Shown here one piece after another: positions 54,885 through 63,688 of a stretch of 64,000 nucleotides of DNA. Location: the NCBI GenBank assembly GCA_026018925.1, contig JAKSZU010000005.1:22120779-22184778 (forward strand). Reading direction: 5' to 3'. A model generated the notes under the pieces. The model searched no databases. It had not been told where the DNA came from and saw only the letters and a list, made by a program, of their open reading frames with translations. The first letter of the stretch is position 1, and each line of letters begins with the position of its first letter. The stretch comes from Tupaia tana (Eukaryota; Chordata; Mammalia; Scandentia; Tupaiidae). A program made the position numbers and the translations under genes.

Positions 54885-55160
54885 GGCTAACCAGTGATAT
54901 GGTGGTTAAGGTGGTCAATCCCACAAGGCCAACTGCACAGTTCAAGTTCTAGACCCTGAGGCTTGGAAAATCACACCAGGCATGTGTGAATTTGGCATAC
55001 CCAAAATCCCCAAAGGAGAGAAATAGAGGAGGGACTGCAGCGCAACCTCGCCCCACGGGGTGGTGCTTTCTCACTCAACACCCTCCCCACCACACACACA
55101 CCTCTGTCTGTCTCTGCAGTGAGTATGCCTGCCCGCTGACAAATTAAAAAAAATTTTTTT
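54885..55160 (+). repeat. Old family 1 SINE
   Basis: GGGCTAACCAGTGATATGGT, CAATCCCACAAGGCCAACTG, CCAAAATCCCCAAAGGAGAG and GCCCGCTGACAAATTAAAAA. Third SINE in a row at this locus. Confidence 0.68.
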
Positions 55161-55329
55161 TGAACAGAAACAAAGCAGTATTACATAAAGCATGAAGTAG
55201 GCTGTTTGTGTATGTGTATGGGCTTCGAGGAGACAATCTCTACATCCCTACCACTTTATTTTCATTTTACTTATTCTTTTCAAATCTTTGACCATACATG
55301 CACATGTTGTATATGTTTATAGTCATGGT

Positions 55330-55960
55330 ATATGTTCTCAGTTGAACTATATCCCTTTAAAAAGATGATGAAGTCTTAACCTCCTTTGTCCATGAACGTG
55401 ACCTTATTTTTACAGTCTTTTTTTTTTTTTTTGGAGAGGTTTTTTTCGCTATAGGGCGCGTGCGCTCGCCAGACAGACAGAGAGAGACATAGAGACAGAA
55501 AGCGAGAAATCACCCCCCAGGGGGGATGGTCACGCCGCAATCCCTTCTCCTCCATTCTCCTCTCGGGATCCTGGGCACGCACGCACACGCGCCTGGCGTG
55601 AGTTGTAAGCCACCGGGTCCGAGACGCGAACCGCGGTCGACTACGTGGGAGTCCAGCGACATAGCCATTACACTAACTGCTGGTTCCCATATTTTTACAG
55701 TCTTTGTAGATGACTGAGTTAATATGAAGCCGTAAGGGTGGGCCCAGATGTAGTAAGACTGCTGTCCTTATAGAAAGGGACAATCTGAATACAGAGGCAG
55801 ACATGCACACGGAGAATGTCATGTGAACATGACAGCAGGGAGAAAGATATTCCATCTACCAGAGGACACCAGAGCTAGCAGAGAGGCCTGGAACAGTCTG
55901 CCTTCCAGCCCTCATAAGCAACCAGGCCTGCTCACACTTTGGTCTCAGATTTCTAGGTTG
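55330..55960 (+). mobile_element. MLT1-like MaLR LTR remnant, split by a young SINE
   Basis: TGAACTATATCCCTTTAAAA, GATGAAGTCTTAACCTCC, AAGGGTGGGCCCAGATGTAG and TGTCCTTATAGAAAGGGACA follow MLT1-type LTR order, and AGAGCTAGCAGAGAGGCC and the AGATTTCTAGGTT part end it. The young SINE at 55422-55688 sits inside. Old non-coding copy. Confidence 0.65.
55422..55688 (-). repeat. Young family 1 SINE, full length with target-site duplication
   Basis: Minus strand begins GGGAACCAGCAGTTAGTGTA, carries CGTAGTCGACCGCGGTTCGC and ends TATAGCGAAAAAAACCTCTC with an A-tail. ATTTTTACAGTCTT occurs on both sides (55407 and 55690). It differs from the 20.4 kb copy at only about five positions by eye. Confidence 0.93.
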
Positions 55961-55999
55961 GAATTGTTTTATTTTATTTTTTAGTTTACTTATGTCTTT

Positions 56000-56345
56000 C
56001 ATGAGCATGAGAGACAGATACACAGAGAGAAAAACAAGAATGATCAACAGGGTCTCATACCATGGCCTACCGCCGAGCCCTAGCCTTCCCAGCCAGCCAG
56101 GACCATGGTGCATACTCAATGCATACATGTCCACTGGGGAATGAACCCACAGTGTGTTCTTGCCGACCATTAGTCTGGCTCTGGGACTCCATTCTGACTG
56201 GGCTCGCCACCAGTAGCAGACACCACAAAAGGAGCAAACTTCTCAAACTCAAGAATGGCTCACATGGCAGGCAGGGTGCTCACCCTAACAGCTGATGTAC
56301 CCGCTGCTCCCACGTGAGCTTTCCTCATTCCCAGGCAAACAACAC
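56000..56345 (-). repeat. Diverged family 3 SINE region
   Basis: Minus strand contains GTGAGCACCCTGCCTGCCAT, GTGGGTTCATTCCCCAG, CATGTATGCATTGAGTATGC and CTGGCTGGGAAGGCTAG, then TCTCTCTGTGTATCTGTCTC and a (TAAAAT)n end. Boundaries and family are uncertain. Confidence 0.45.
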
Positions 56346-56455
56346 CTTGGGTCAAAGAGGGGCACAACGGTCAGGATCACCCGGGCACCTCGGCCAACTG
56401 TGAGCAGTCAGACAATGGTCACCGCAATGTGGGGAAGGGGAAGCCTCTGACTCAC

Positions 56456-56600
56456 TGTTGGATGCTCGCATCTGCCGCCGGCGTCCCACGTGGTCCAGTC
56501 CGATGGGGGTGCTCTGAGAAAACGTGAAGGGCCGGAGCCGGGCCGACACGGCTTTGTAGGGTGGCACCTGATGAGCAGGCACAGGCGGCCTGGCTGCCGG
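56456..56600 (-). CDS. SPATA13: SPATA13 coding exon: APC-binding region, proline-rich part
   Basis: This 145 bp exon carries residues 48-95 plus one base of the next codon. The acceptor is TTTCATAG|CCG and the donor AACA|GTGAGT. The product reads PAARPPVPAHQVPPYKAVSA and then RLRPFTFSQSTPIGLD and HVGRRRQMRASN. The stretch FRPFTFSQSTPIGLD is a hallmark of ASEF2 and is essentially invariant here apart from an R-to-L change. Two PxxP-like stretches precede it. In this family the ABR and SH3 fold back on the DH domain and hold it inactive until APC binds, so the exon is regulatory rather than catalytic. The last exonic base is A rather than the usual G. Confidence 0.93.
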
Positions 56601-58447
56601 CTATGAAAGGAAAGCAAAAAGCCGTGAGTTGGTGCCAGGAAGTCGCAGCTCCTGCAAGCAGCACGCCCGCACAGCTTTCTCACCTCAAAGCCACTCACAT
56701 GTGTGAAGTGGGTTCTCCAGATCCTGCCAAGAGCTGCAGGCTGCACCGAGGCTCCGTGGCAACTCTTTAAAGTTTTTGAGCGCCTGCCTCACAGCATCAC
56801 ATTCCATCTGACTTATCAGTGACACGCTGGTAAGTATACCGAGTAAAGCAAAGCATCTGAGAGCAGGAAAGGTAAATTGAGGAAGTAGTGGCATTTTCCC
56901 ACAGAGGCAGAGTCAGAAAGTTAAGAAGAAGACTTCCCAGGAGCAGCCTTTAGAGGAAGCAAGGACAGGGCCTAAGGGCCCAGCCAGGATGCCAGATTGT
57001 GGCCCTTGTACATTTGTTTGGCTTCGTTTTGCTCATCCCTGCAGAACCTCTTGCAGGGCCTCCCACTTGCAGGCCCTAGACAAAGTTCTGTGGATCTGAA
57101 AGCAACCTAAGTTTATATGACAGTTGAGCTTAAATTAAAAAAAAAAAGAACAAAGGAGTTGGGAAAAATAATAATCAAATAAAAATAAGAGTTGGCTTTC
57201 CACATATTTATCCAGGCCTCTGTAGCACTGCGTTCTGATTCCTATATTAATGATCCCTAAAACTATGCATCAAAAATCTAATTGGTCCATGCCTTCTTTA
57301 GTTCCCTTCGAATTTCTCCCTCCAATTCCCTAGATCAGATTACAGTGCAGAAAATTATTTTACTACACTCCTTTTTGATGCTATGAAGTATTAGTAAAAT
57401 AATATAGAAGTGCTCCAGATCTGCCCTCTACTGACTGGAGTTAAAACGGATGAAAACTTGAGTTAGTTCAGAATGATCTCCTAGCATGTGGAGCATCTTA
57501 AAAGGTTCTTAAAGATTTTTGTGGTACTCAATTTGTTTTTAACCTAAGATGTCAATTCAATTCACTTTAAAGAGCTTTTGAGAGCTTGCTACAAATAAGG
57601 CATTGTGCTTAAAGAGAATGTCCATTCTCTAAGGCAAACTTGTGCTCACAGGGAGAATGGAAACTCGCCATCTAACACTAATAGAGAATTTCCCTTTGGA
57701 GATAAATGTACAGGTTATTTACTAACAGGCTGTAAAAATGAAATTGGGCATATACCTTGTTCACATACTGCTGTGTGAACATTTGACCATGGTTGGGGTT
57801 TTAGCCTTGCCAAGTAAGCACATACTTCTCCAAGAAAGGGCCTGTAGTGAAATGATTGGTATGGTATTCTCAGAGTATCCACTGAGAATTAGAAAAATAC
57901 GAGTCGCGTTACAAAAGCTATATTAAGGAACAAAGACTAGGTGTTTAGTCCATTGTCAAACCAGTTGCAAAGTTGCAGTTCCAAAGTAGAGAGTAAGAAA
58001 ATGGTAGGAAAAAATTACTTCCTTATCTTCAAGAAAAAAAATTACTTCTTTCGGGGAATTCCTTCTTCAGTTTCTTCTTTACATTTTAACAACATCACCT
58101 TTTCTTTTTCAAAAATTACTTCTTTCAAGAAACTCACTACTTGTGTTCTGCTGCCTTCCCTGGTTAAAAATCTCAGGTTATGAAGAAATAAATAGCAAAC
58201 TGGTTTTACATATTATTTGAGAGCCCAGGAAAGGAAGGAGATTAGTAACAGGCATCCACAGATCAGGCGGTTAGAGCAAATTCATGCACGCTTTCAAAGT
58301 CAGGAAGAAAAGGCTGTGAGTAGATGACGTCATCCTCAAGGAGGAGAGAGGAAAAGAGAAACAGCATCCTGTTTTAGTTTGCAGCAGGAGAACAAAGGCC
58401 AGGAAGCTGGGGTCTCCCCGGCTTTGGGAGAGCACACCAGGTCTTAC
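56601..58447 (-). other. SPATA13: SPATA13 intron within the APC-binding region
   Basis: This 1.85 kb GT-AG intron. I recognise no SINE in it, only short A-rich stretches (for example 57137-57147). It is the most repeat-poor interval of its size in the window. The end nearest the upstream exon is AT-rich. Confidence 0.85.
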
Positions 58448-58810
58448 TTGGGTGAGAAGATTCTCTATCTCCTCTGTCTGGTTGTTCCCATAGAAGCTGA
58501 CCCCTCCTATCACGGAAATGGGGCGTCTTCTCCAGCCTGCTCTAGGGCAGCCTGGGATAGTGTCCTGGCCTGCAGGGCCTGTGGTCATGCTGGCCTGGTG
58601 GTCTCCATCCACACAGTCCTCATCCCGGGGGTTGATAGCAATGGAGTCTTCAGGAATAGACAAGCTTCGGCTGGCCAGCTGGCCATAGTCCGAGAGCGGC
58701 CGAGGCCTGGAGCGTCTCCCAGAACCCCACCTCCTCCTGGTGATTCTCTGGGCCTCTGTCCTTTCTTCATCCTGTGATGAGCCTCGCCTCCACGGGTCAT
58801 CAGTAACAAC
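58448..58810 (-). CDS. SPATA13: SPATA13 coding exon: start of the short isoform and APC-binding region
   Basis: This 363 bp exon encodes 121 codons in phase 0 and ends CAA|GTAAGA. The first 74 codons (VVTDDPWRRG onward) are very basic and Ser/Pro-rich and belong to the longer isoform. Codon 75 is an ATG at 58588-58586 that lines up with the known start of the 652-residue human ASEF2. From there come WRRRPISVIGGVSFYGNN and QTEEIENLLTQ, the conserved opening of the APC-binding region. The upstream edge is inferred from an AAAAG|GTT acceptor. The pyrimidine tract before it is mediocre and the frame remains open to about 58843, so the true 5' boundary could lie some 30 bp further out. Confidence 0.88.
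58586..58588 (-). other. SPATA13: Candidate internal initiation codon of the 651-residue isoform
   Basis: The ATG sits in the context GGCCAGCATGA, with a purine at -3, which is acceptable for initiation. It aligns with the Met that starts the short human isoform, as remembered: both begin MT, then about 15 variable residues, then RRRPISVIGG. Counting from here gives 651 residues against 652 in human. Use of this codon needs an upstream promoter or a 5' UTR exon that is not evident in the window. Confidence 0.6.
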
Positions 58811-59288
58811 CTTTTCAAACGCGAACAAGGTAGGTAAGCTCACATATCCAGGAAGTTATTAAAAAACAATCATACACTCCCTCCCTCCCACTCTCTGTAG
58901 CCGTGACTCAAGGTTTTCTTGATTAACTTGTTTACTTAAAAATTATTTATGGAAAGAAAGGTGAAGACACAACTAAAACATGGACTAAAATAGCCACATC
59001 AAATTTTCATTCCAGGCTGAATTAAAAACATAATTTAAATACCCATGTTTGATGAATTGAACAGCTGAGTTGGCCAAGTGGGATCCAGCCAGCCACGGGC
59101 TGGCTCTAAAATGGACTTGTAGCTATGGCAGGAGTCTCTCAAACTACACGGAATGACTGCATGGAGGGAAAGCAGGTCTGCCAGTGTGAGAAATGATGGG
59201 TAGTCCTGTGCATCACTGCTCAGAGGTATCATGGTTCAGTAATCTGCCCTCCACAGAAATGCAGAGTGCTTTAAGAAGAGCAAGTCCA

Positions 59289-59730
59289 TATAGCCCCAGC
59301 TAGGTGCTACTTTATAGGATGCCTAAAGTTAGACTTGTGTTCATGGAAATGTATATATCAGCTGTGTTTGCTATGAAAATATTTAGATTAATTAAGATCT
59401 TTAGTAATTCAATAAAAAATGGGGGGGGGGCAACAGTATAGAAAGTAAACATAGATACCAGAGACAGTGGGGGAAGAGAGTGGGAGATGGCAGAGGGTAA
59501 GAGATAGGGAATCAAGGATGGGGAGGAAAAAAAGCAAAACATACAGGAAACAAGAAATGGAAAATTATTTGCTGACAATAACATGTATGTTGATGTGCTT
59601 GATTGAGACAATATACAGTGTACTCTGGATGGAAAATCCCATTTTGTATGCTGTAATGATATACAGTGAATGAATGTAAACAAATAAATTTAAATTAAAA
59701 AAAAAAAAAAGAGCTATAGGAAAAAAAAAA
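59289..59730 (+). mobile_element. 5'-truncated L1 3' end with intact target-site duplication
   Basis: AAGAAGAGCAAGTCCA at 59273-59288 is repeated exactly at 59731-59746. The 442 bp between contain a G9 run, a long purine-rich stretch (GGGGGAAGAGAGTGGGAGAT) and an A-rich double tail split by GAGCTATAGG. That is the structure of an L1 3' UTR and tail. No protein-coding part is included. Confidence 0.75.
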
Positions 59731-60222
59731 AAGAAGAGCAAGTCCAGGGCTGCAGGACCTCTATGCTGGAACCTCTGGGAAGTAGTCTGATGGGAGTGAG
59801 TCTAAACTAGGACTAGTCTAAACTAGATCAGACTCCTAACTATCTGTGTTAACTTGCATAAAAGCACAACTAACGTTTCTAAATTTCGGACGTCAGACTG
59901 GACAATTCCACACTCAAAAATTTTATGATCCTAAATGTGGCAGCCTCTTTTGAGTTTTCAAACACAACTGTTCCTTGGAATCCACGGCGAATCAGTTCTA
60001 GCCCCGACCCCCAAGACAGACACCAAAATCCATAGAGTCTCGAGCCCCTTAGTAAAATGGTACACAGTATTTGTATGGAACCTATCACATTTTTTCTGCA
60101 CCTTGTATTTCTACGGAGTACAGATTATTAAAAGATGATACCTACCTTCTTTGTACTTAACTCATCTCTAGAGTACTTATAATACCTAATACAATGTAAA
60201 AAATGTTACAGTGCATTTTTTT

Positions 60223-60277
60223 TTTTCAGAGAGTTTTTTTTTTTTTTTTGGCTATAAGGATTGCTGCAGAGACAGAG

Positions 60278-60314
<37 letters not shown>

Positions 60315-60493
60315 AAGTGCAAAATTACCCCCCCTGAGGAGATGGCCACACTGCAATCCCTTCTCCTCCATTCACCTCTTGGAATTTTAGGCATGCATGT
60401 ACATGTGCCCATGAGTTTCAAGCCTGGGATTCGAACCATGGCCAGCCATATAGGAGTCCAGTGCCCTAACCACTACATCACCGGCTGACCCCT
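60223..60493 (-). repeat. Family 1 SINE with target-site duplication
   Basis: Minus strand GGGGTCAGCCGGTGATGTAG, GGACTCCTATATGGCTGGCC, TCAGGGGGGGTAATTTTGC and a (TC)13 run, then AATCCTTATAGCC and a T-rich tail. GTTACAGTGCATT and GTTATACTGCATT flank it. Confidence 0.85.
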
Positions 60494-60574
60494 GTTATAC
60501 TGCATTAAAAAAAGTTTCTTTTTAAAATAAGCACTTATTTTATTTATATATTTAATTAATTAGTTACTTAATTA

Positions 60575-61045
60575 ATTTTTTAGATTTTTGCCATAGGACA
60601 TATATGCTTGCTGTTGAGAGACAAGAGTAAAGGAAAGTGAGAAATCACCCCCCAGAGGGGATGGCCAGGCGCCAGACAGAGAGAGACATAGAGACAGAAA
60701 GCGAGAAATCACCCCCCAGGGGGGATGGTCACGCCGCAATCCCTTCTCCTCCATTCTCCTCTCGGGATCTTGGGCACGCACGCACACGCGCCCGGCGTGA
60801 GTTGTAAGCCACCGGGTCCGAGACGCGAACCGCGGTCGACTACGTGGGAGTCCAGCGACATAGCCATTACGCTAACTGCTGGTTCCCGCCATTTGCAATC
60901 TCTTCTCTCCCATTTTCCTCTTGGGATTTTGGACACACAGCACACATGCCCAGCATGAGCTTCAAGTCACCAGGTTCAGGACTCAAACAGTGGTCAGCCC
61001 TGTGGGAGTCCAGTGCCTTAACCACCATGCTACCTGTTGGCCCCC
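60575..61045 (-). repeat. Older family 1 SINE interrupted by a young copy
   Basis: The left part (60575-60668) and right part (60888-61045) join to one older SINE: minus strand GGGGGCCAACAGGTAGCATG, GACTCCCACAGGGCTGACC, then after the gap GGCCATCCCCTCTGGGGGGT and CATATGTCCTATGGCAAAAA. Confidence 0.85.
60669..60887 (-). repeat. Young family 1 SINE lacking its 3' end and tail
   Basis: Minus strand starts GGGAACCAGCAGTTAGCGTA and matches the 20.4 and 55.4 kb copies to within about three differences. It stops after GTCTCTCTCTGTCTGGCG, with no CCCTATAGCG end and no poly-A. It lies in the same orientation within the older SINE. Confidence 0.88.
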
Positions 61046-61084
61046 AAAAGTTTTTCTTTCTTCATAGAGAAAAGTACAATCACC

Positions 61085-61250
61085 CTTGAGTTTCACAACA
61101 GTCCACCGAGTCTGTCCCAGTCAGCCAGGACCTGAGGCATGAACGTCCAGCATGTATGGGTCAACTGGGGGACCAAACCCTCGGCCCTCCATGTGTATCC
61201 AGCATCTTTTGGGCAGCACGTCACCACTGCTCCACAGAGCAGGCCCTGTA
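61085..61250 (-). repeat. Diverged family 3 SINE
   Basis: Minus strand CAGGGCCTGCTCTGTGGAGC, ACACATGGAGGGCCGAGG, GACCCATACATGCTGGACG and CAGGTCCTGGCTGACTGG. The (TC)n end is missing. Confidence 0.5.
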
Positions 61251-61379
61251 CTGTTTTTTTTTGTTTGTTTGAACTTTTTCTATTGGTGCATTGCTTTACA
61301 CTTGGTTTCTGAATACTTCCAAGCCATAGTTGGTTGCATCGTCTGATACAGAGCCAGCAAATATGGAGGCTCCTGACTA

Positions 61380-61680
61380 GCTGTGTGAGCTTGGACAAAT
61401 CAATTAACCTTCTAGAAAACACGGGTTTGGAATTGTGCGGACTTCTGTGTGGGTCACTATGTCTGGGCTAGGAGTTAGTTTTACAACCTCGTGCAAGTCA
61501 CTTCACTTCAGAAAAATTATTTCTACGATCTGGCTCTGCAGCTGTCCACTGGCGAATACTAGTTCCTTGGCAGGATGGAATAAGATACTAGTACGATCAT
61601 CCTTATCAGCCAGACACTCTCAAAACGCTGTGCTGAGTAACCGCTCCAGAGTTCAACCCACCTCCTAACCTCGAAGTCTG
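61380..61680 (+). repeat. MIR-like fragments
   Basis: CTAGCTGTGTGAGCTTGGAC and then CAATTAACCTTCTAG, later TCGTGCAAGTCACTTCACTT, read like one or two MIR cores. Diverged. Confidence 0.5.
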
Positions 61681-61795
61681 GCCAGGGCGGAGGCCTGTTC
61701 CACAGACCTGCGGGAGGAGAGCCAGCAGTACTCACCAGCACTGCGCCTGGGTACCTGTACTTTCCTCCCTATTCCTCATTTAATGTTAAAACAGT

Positions 61796-62045
61796 GACCA
61801 GGTGGTGGCACAGTGGTAAAAAACGCAGTGCTGTGCAAGGCAGGCCCACACACGGAAGGTCCCACGAGGCACTCCAGGCCAGAGTGTGCCTATGATCTGG
61901 ACTGGCGAGGGGTGGATCACAGCACTGGGACTTTGTGTGTGTGTGTGGGGGGGGGAGGAATGCTATCCCTCTCTCTCTTTCTCTCTCATTTATGAAATGA
62001 ATAATATTTTTAAAAAAATAATGAAATAAATTTAAAAAAAAAAAA
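61796..62045 (+). repeat. Family 3 SINE
   Basis: TGACCAGGTGGTGGCACAGT, AGGCCCACACACGGAAGGTC, GTGTGCCTATGATCTGGACT and GCGAGGGGTGGATCACAGC, then (TG)n G9, (TC)n and an A-rich tail. GACTTTG replaces the usual GACCC. Confidence 0.72.
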
Positions 62046-62049
62046 AAAA

Positions 62050-62375
62050 GACAAGCCAGTCCGTGGCATGGTGGTCAAGGCAGCTGGCTCGCATACAGCT
62101 GCCTGAGCAGTTGGAGTCCCTGACACAGCAGCATGAAAAACACCCCAGGTGGAGCCAGCAGGTGGCATGGTGGTTAAGGTGCTGGACTCTCACATGGCTG
62201 ACCGCTGTTCAAGTCCTGGATCTGGATGCTTAAAAATCATGCTGGGCACATGTGTGAGCACCCAAAAATCCCAAGAAAGAATGGAGAAGGAACTGCAGCA
62301 TGGCCAGCCCCCCTAGGGGGTGATTTCTCACTTTTCCTCTTTGTCTCTCTCTAGCGAGCGCATGGACCTTAAAAA
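62050..62375 (+). repeat. Family 1 SINE preceded by a truncated older relative
   Basis: 62050-62140 is the first 90 bp of an old SINE (ACAAGCCAGTCCGTGGCATG to AACACCCCAGG). At 62142 a fuller copy starts (GGAGCCAGCAGGTGGCATGG) and runs to CTAGCGAGCGCATGGACCTT. The second copy seems to have replaced the rest of the first. Confidence 0.7.
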
Positions 62376-62399
62376 AAAAAATGAGGGAAAGAAAAAGAA

Positions 62400-62550
62400 A
62401 AACACAGTAGGCCCATGTGCATATATATCCAAAATCCCAAGAGGAGAAGAGATTGTGGTGTGGCATCCCCCCTGGGGGGTACTTTCTCTCTCAGGCCAAT
62501 GCATGCACCCTTAGCAAAAATTAAACCTCTCCCACAAACAACAAACAGAA
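62400..62550 (+). repeat. Family 1 SINE, 3' half
   Basis: CCAAAATCCCAAGAGGAGAA, GATTGTGGTGTGGCATCCCC and CCTGGGGGGTACTTTCTC, then GCACCCTTAGCAAAAATTAA. It directly follows the A-rich tail of the previous SINE and may be the displaced end of the truncated copy at 62050. Confidence 0.65.
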
Positions 62551-62859
62551 AGGTTGTCAGACCATGGGCACATAGAGGACAGCTAGGGCAACCTGAGAAG
62601 GCAGGACATGGTGTTGGGCAGGCAGCAGGTACTGAGGAGGCCAGCAGAGCTGAGGACGTGCCCCGAGTCAGCCTAGCCCCACCAAGACTAGCTGGGCCTG
62701 AAGAAAGCTAAACGGAGGTGGCCTGGGAAAACACACAGATGGGAAACGCAGGCCTCATGCTGTCTGGTATGCTCTATTACCACATCCACTAAGATTATAC
62801 ACCGTGAAAAATGGGATACAAAGTAGAGAAAGCAGGAAGGGCTTTTAGACGCTCCACTC

Positions 62860-62945
62860 CAGCCCCGTATTTTCCGATTAGAAAAACTGAGACCTACTGA
62901 AGCAAAGTGATTTGCCCAGGGCCACACAGACAATTGGTGGCAACA
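62860..62945 (-). repeat. MIR SINE fragment
   Basis: Plus strand TTAGAAAAACTGAGACCTAC, AAAGTGATTTGCCCAGGGCC and ACACAGACAATTGGTGGCAA are MIR antisense core. Confidence 0.75.
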
Positions 62946-63234
62946 CAGACACTAAAAGAGGGCTTTGTCATTTCTGTTCCATTCCCCCACAATGCCACTG
63001 TCATCTCTGCTCTAAAGAAAACCCCATGGGGTCCCAGTAATCTCTGCCCACCCTGCTGTCTATCAGTTTTACTGCCTGGACTCTATGACACTAACTTTAA
63101 TTTGAGTCACCAATGAAGGAGTCTGGAATGCATCACTGTGGACACAATCACTATCATGAAATAAAGGCATCTGAGAATAGGCGCTTTTTTTTTTCCCTGA
63201 ACTCTGTCATGTGTCTAAAAGCAGAGCCTCCAGG

Positions 63235-63400
63235 GGCCGACAGGTGGCGTGGTGGTTGAGGGCGCTGGACTCCCACATGGCTAACCGTGGTTTGAGTCCT
63301 GGACCTGGCGGCTTGCCTTCTCACTCTGTCTCTCTCTGGTCAAATGAAAATAAAATAATAAATAAATAAAGTTAATTAAAATATTTCAAAAACAAAATAA
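63235..63400 (+). repeat. Family 2 SINE with target-site duplication
   Basis: GGGGCCGACAGGTGGCGTGG, GACTCCCACATGGCTAACCG, CTGGACCTGGCGGCTTGCC and TCTCTGGTCAAATGAAAATA. AAAAGCAGAGCCTC flanks it (63219 and 63411). The pyrimidine region is unusually short. Confidence 0.9.
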
Positions 63401-63660
63401 GAGAATAAATAAAAGCAGAGCCTCTCAAAGAAACACAACTATCATAAATCCCCTGGGAGTTTCTTGCAACCAAGGAAGAGGAGAATCTACACTTACACAG
63501 ATATTGTCACAAAATGATGACAGCTCTCATCGATTTTCCTAAGTGTCCAATTATATTTCCTCAAAGTCATTTATTGTCACTTAAGTTCTCTTCTTTTCCC
63601 CTCCCCCATTATGATTTGTATAAATCTCAAATTCTAACCACCTCCTGAGCTGCATTTTTC

Positions 63661-63688
63661 TACACACACACACACACACACACACACA
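63661..63688. repeat. (CA)n microsatellite
   Basis: About 13 uninterrupted CA units outside any recognised SINE. Confidence 0.95.

Larger units (their letters stand above)
22904..56455 (-). other. SPATA13: 33.5 kb SPATA13 intron
   Basis: This GT-AG intron (donor AACA|GTGAGT, acceptor TGTTCAG|TTT) makes up over half of the window. It holds most of the repeats listed. Stretches in which I see no gene and no recognised repeat include 23540-24530, 24600-25420, 28995-29740, 30055-31795, 31930-34440, 35700-36690, 38530-39165, 39480-40580, 41420-42250, 43350-44170, 45350-46600, 46980-48080, 49690-50350, 51025-51740 and 54040-54370. Confidence 0.85.
1135..58810 (-). other. SPATA13: SPATA13 (ASEF2) gene, 3' portion with eleven coding exons
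   Basis: This is a Rho-family guanine nucleotide exchange factor gene of the ASEF/collybistin group. In other mammals the protein binds the APC tumour suppressor, activates Rac1 and Cdc42, and promotes cell migration and filopodia at the cell periphery. The exons read on the minus strand and join in phase into one 651-residue product from an internal Met: APC-binding region 1-141, SH3 about 148-201, DH about 239-425, PH about 455-561, tail to 651. SPATA13 is preferred over the paralogues ARHGEF4 and ARHGEF9 because the C-terminal tail ([14 protein letters not shown] and the LTPFRK end) and the ABR match ASEF2. All introns are GT-AG. The second intron is very long (33.5 kb) and repeat-rich. 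Exon assignment was by eye against remembered family sequence, not by alignment. Confidence 0.96.

Noticed and set aside
58379..58777. 132-codon plus-strand ORF opposite the first SPATA13 exon
   Set aside because: Antisense shadow of a conserved coding exon.
59467..59673. 68-codon plus-strand ORF in the L1 fragment
   Set aside because: Lies in the purine-rich L1 3' UTR, not in ORF2.
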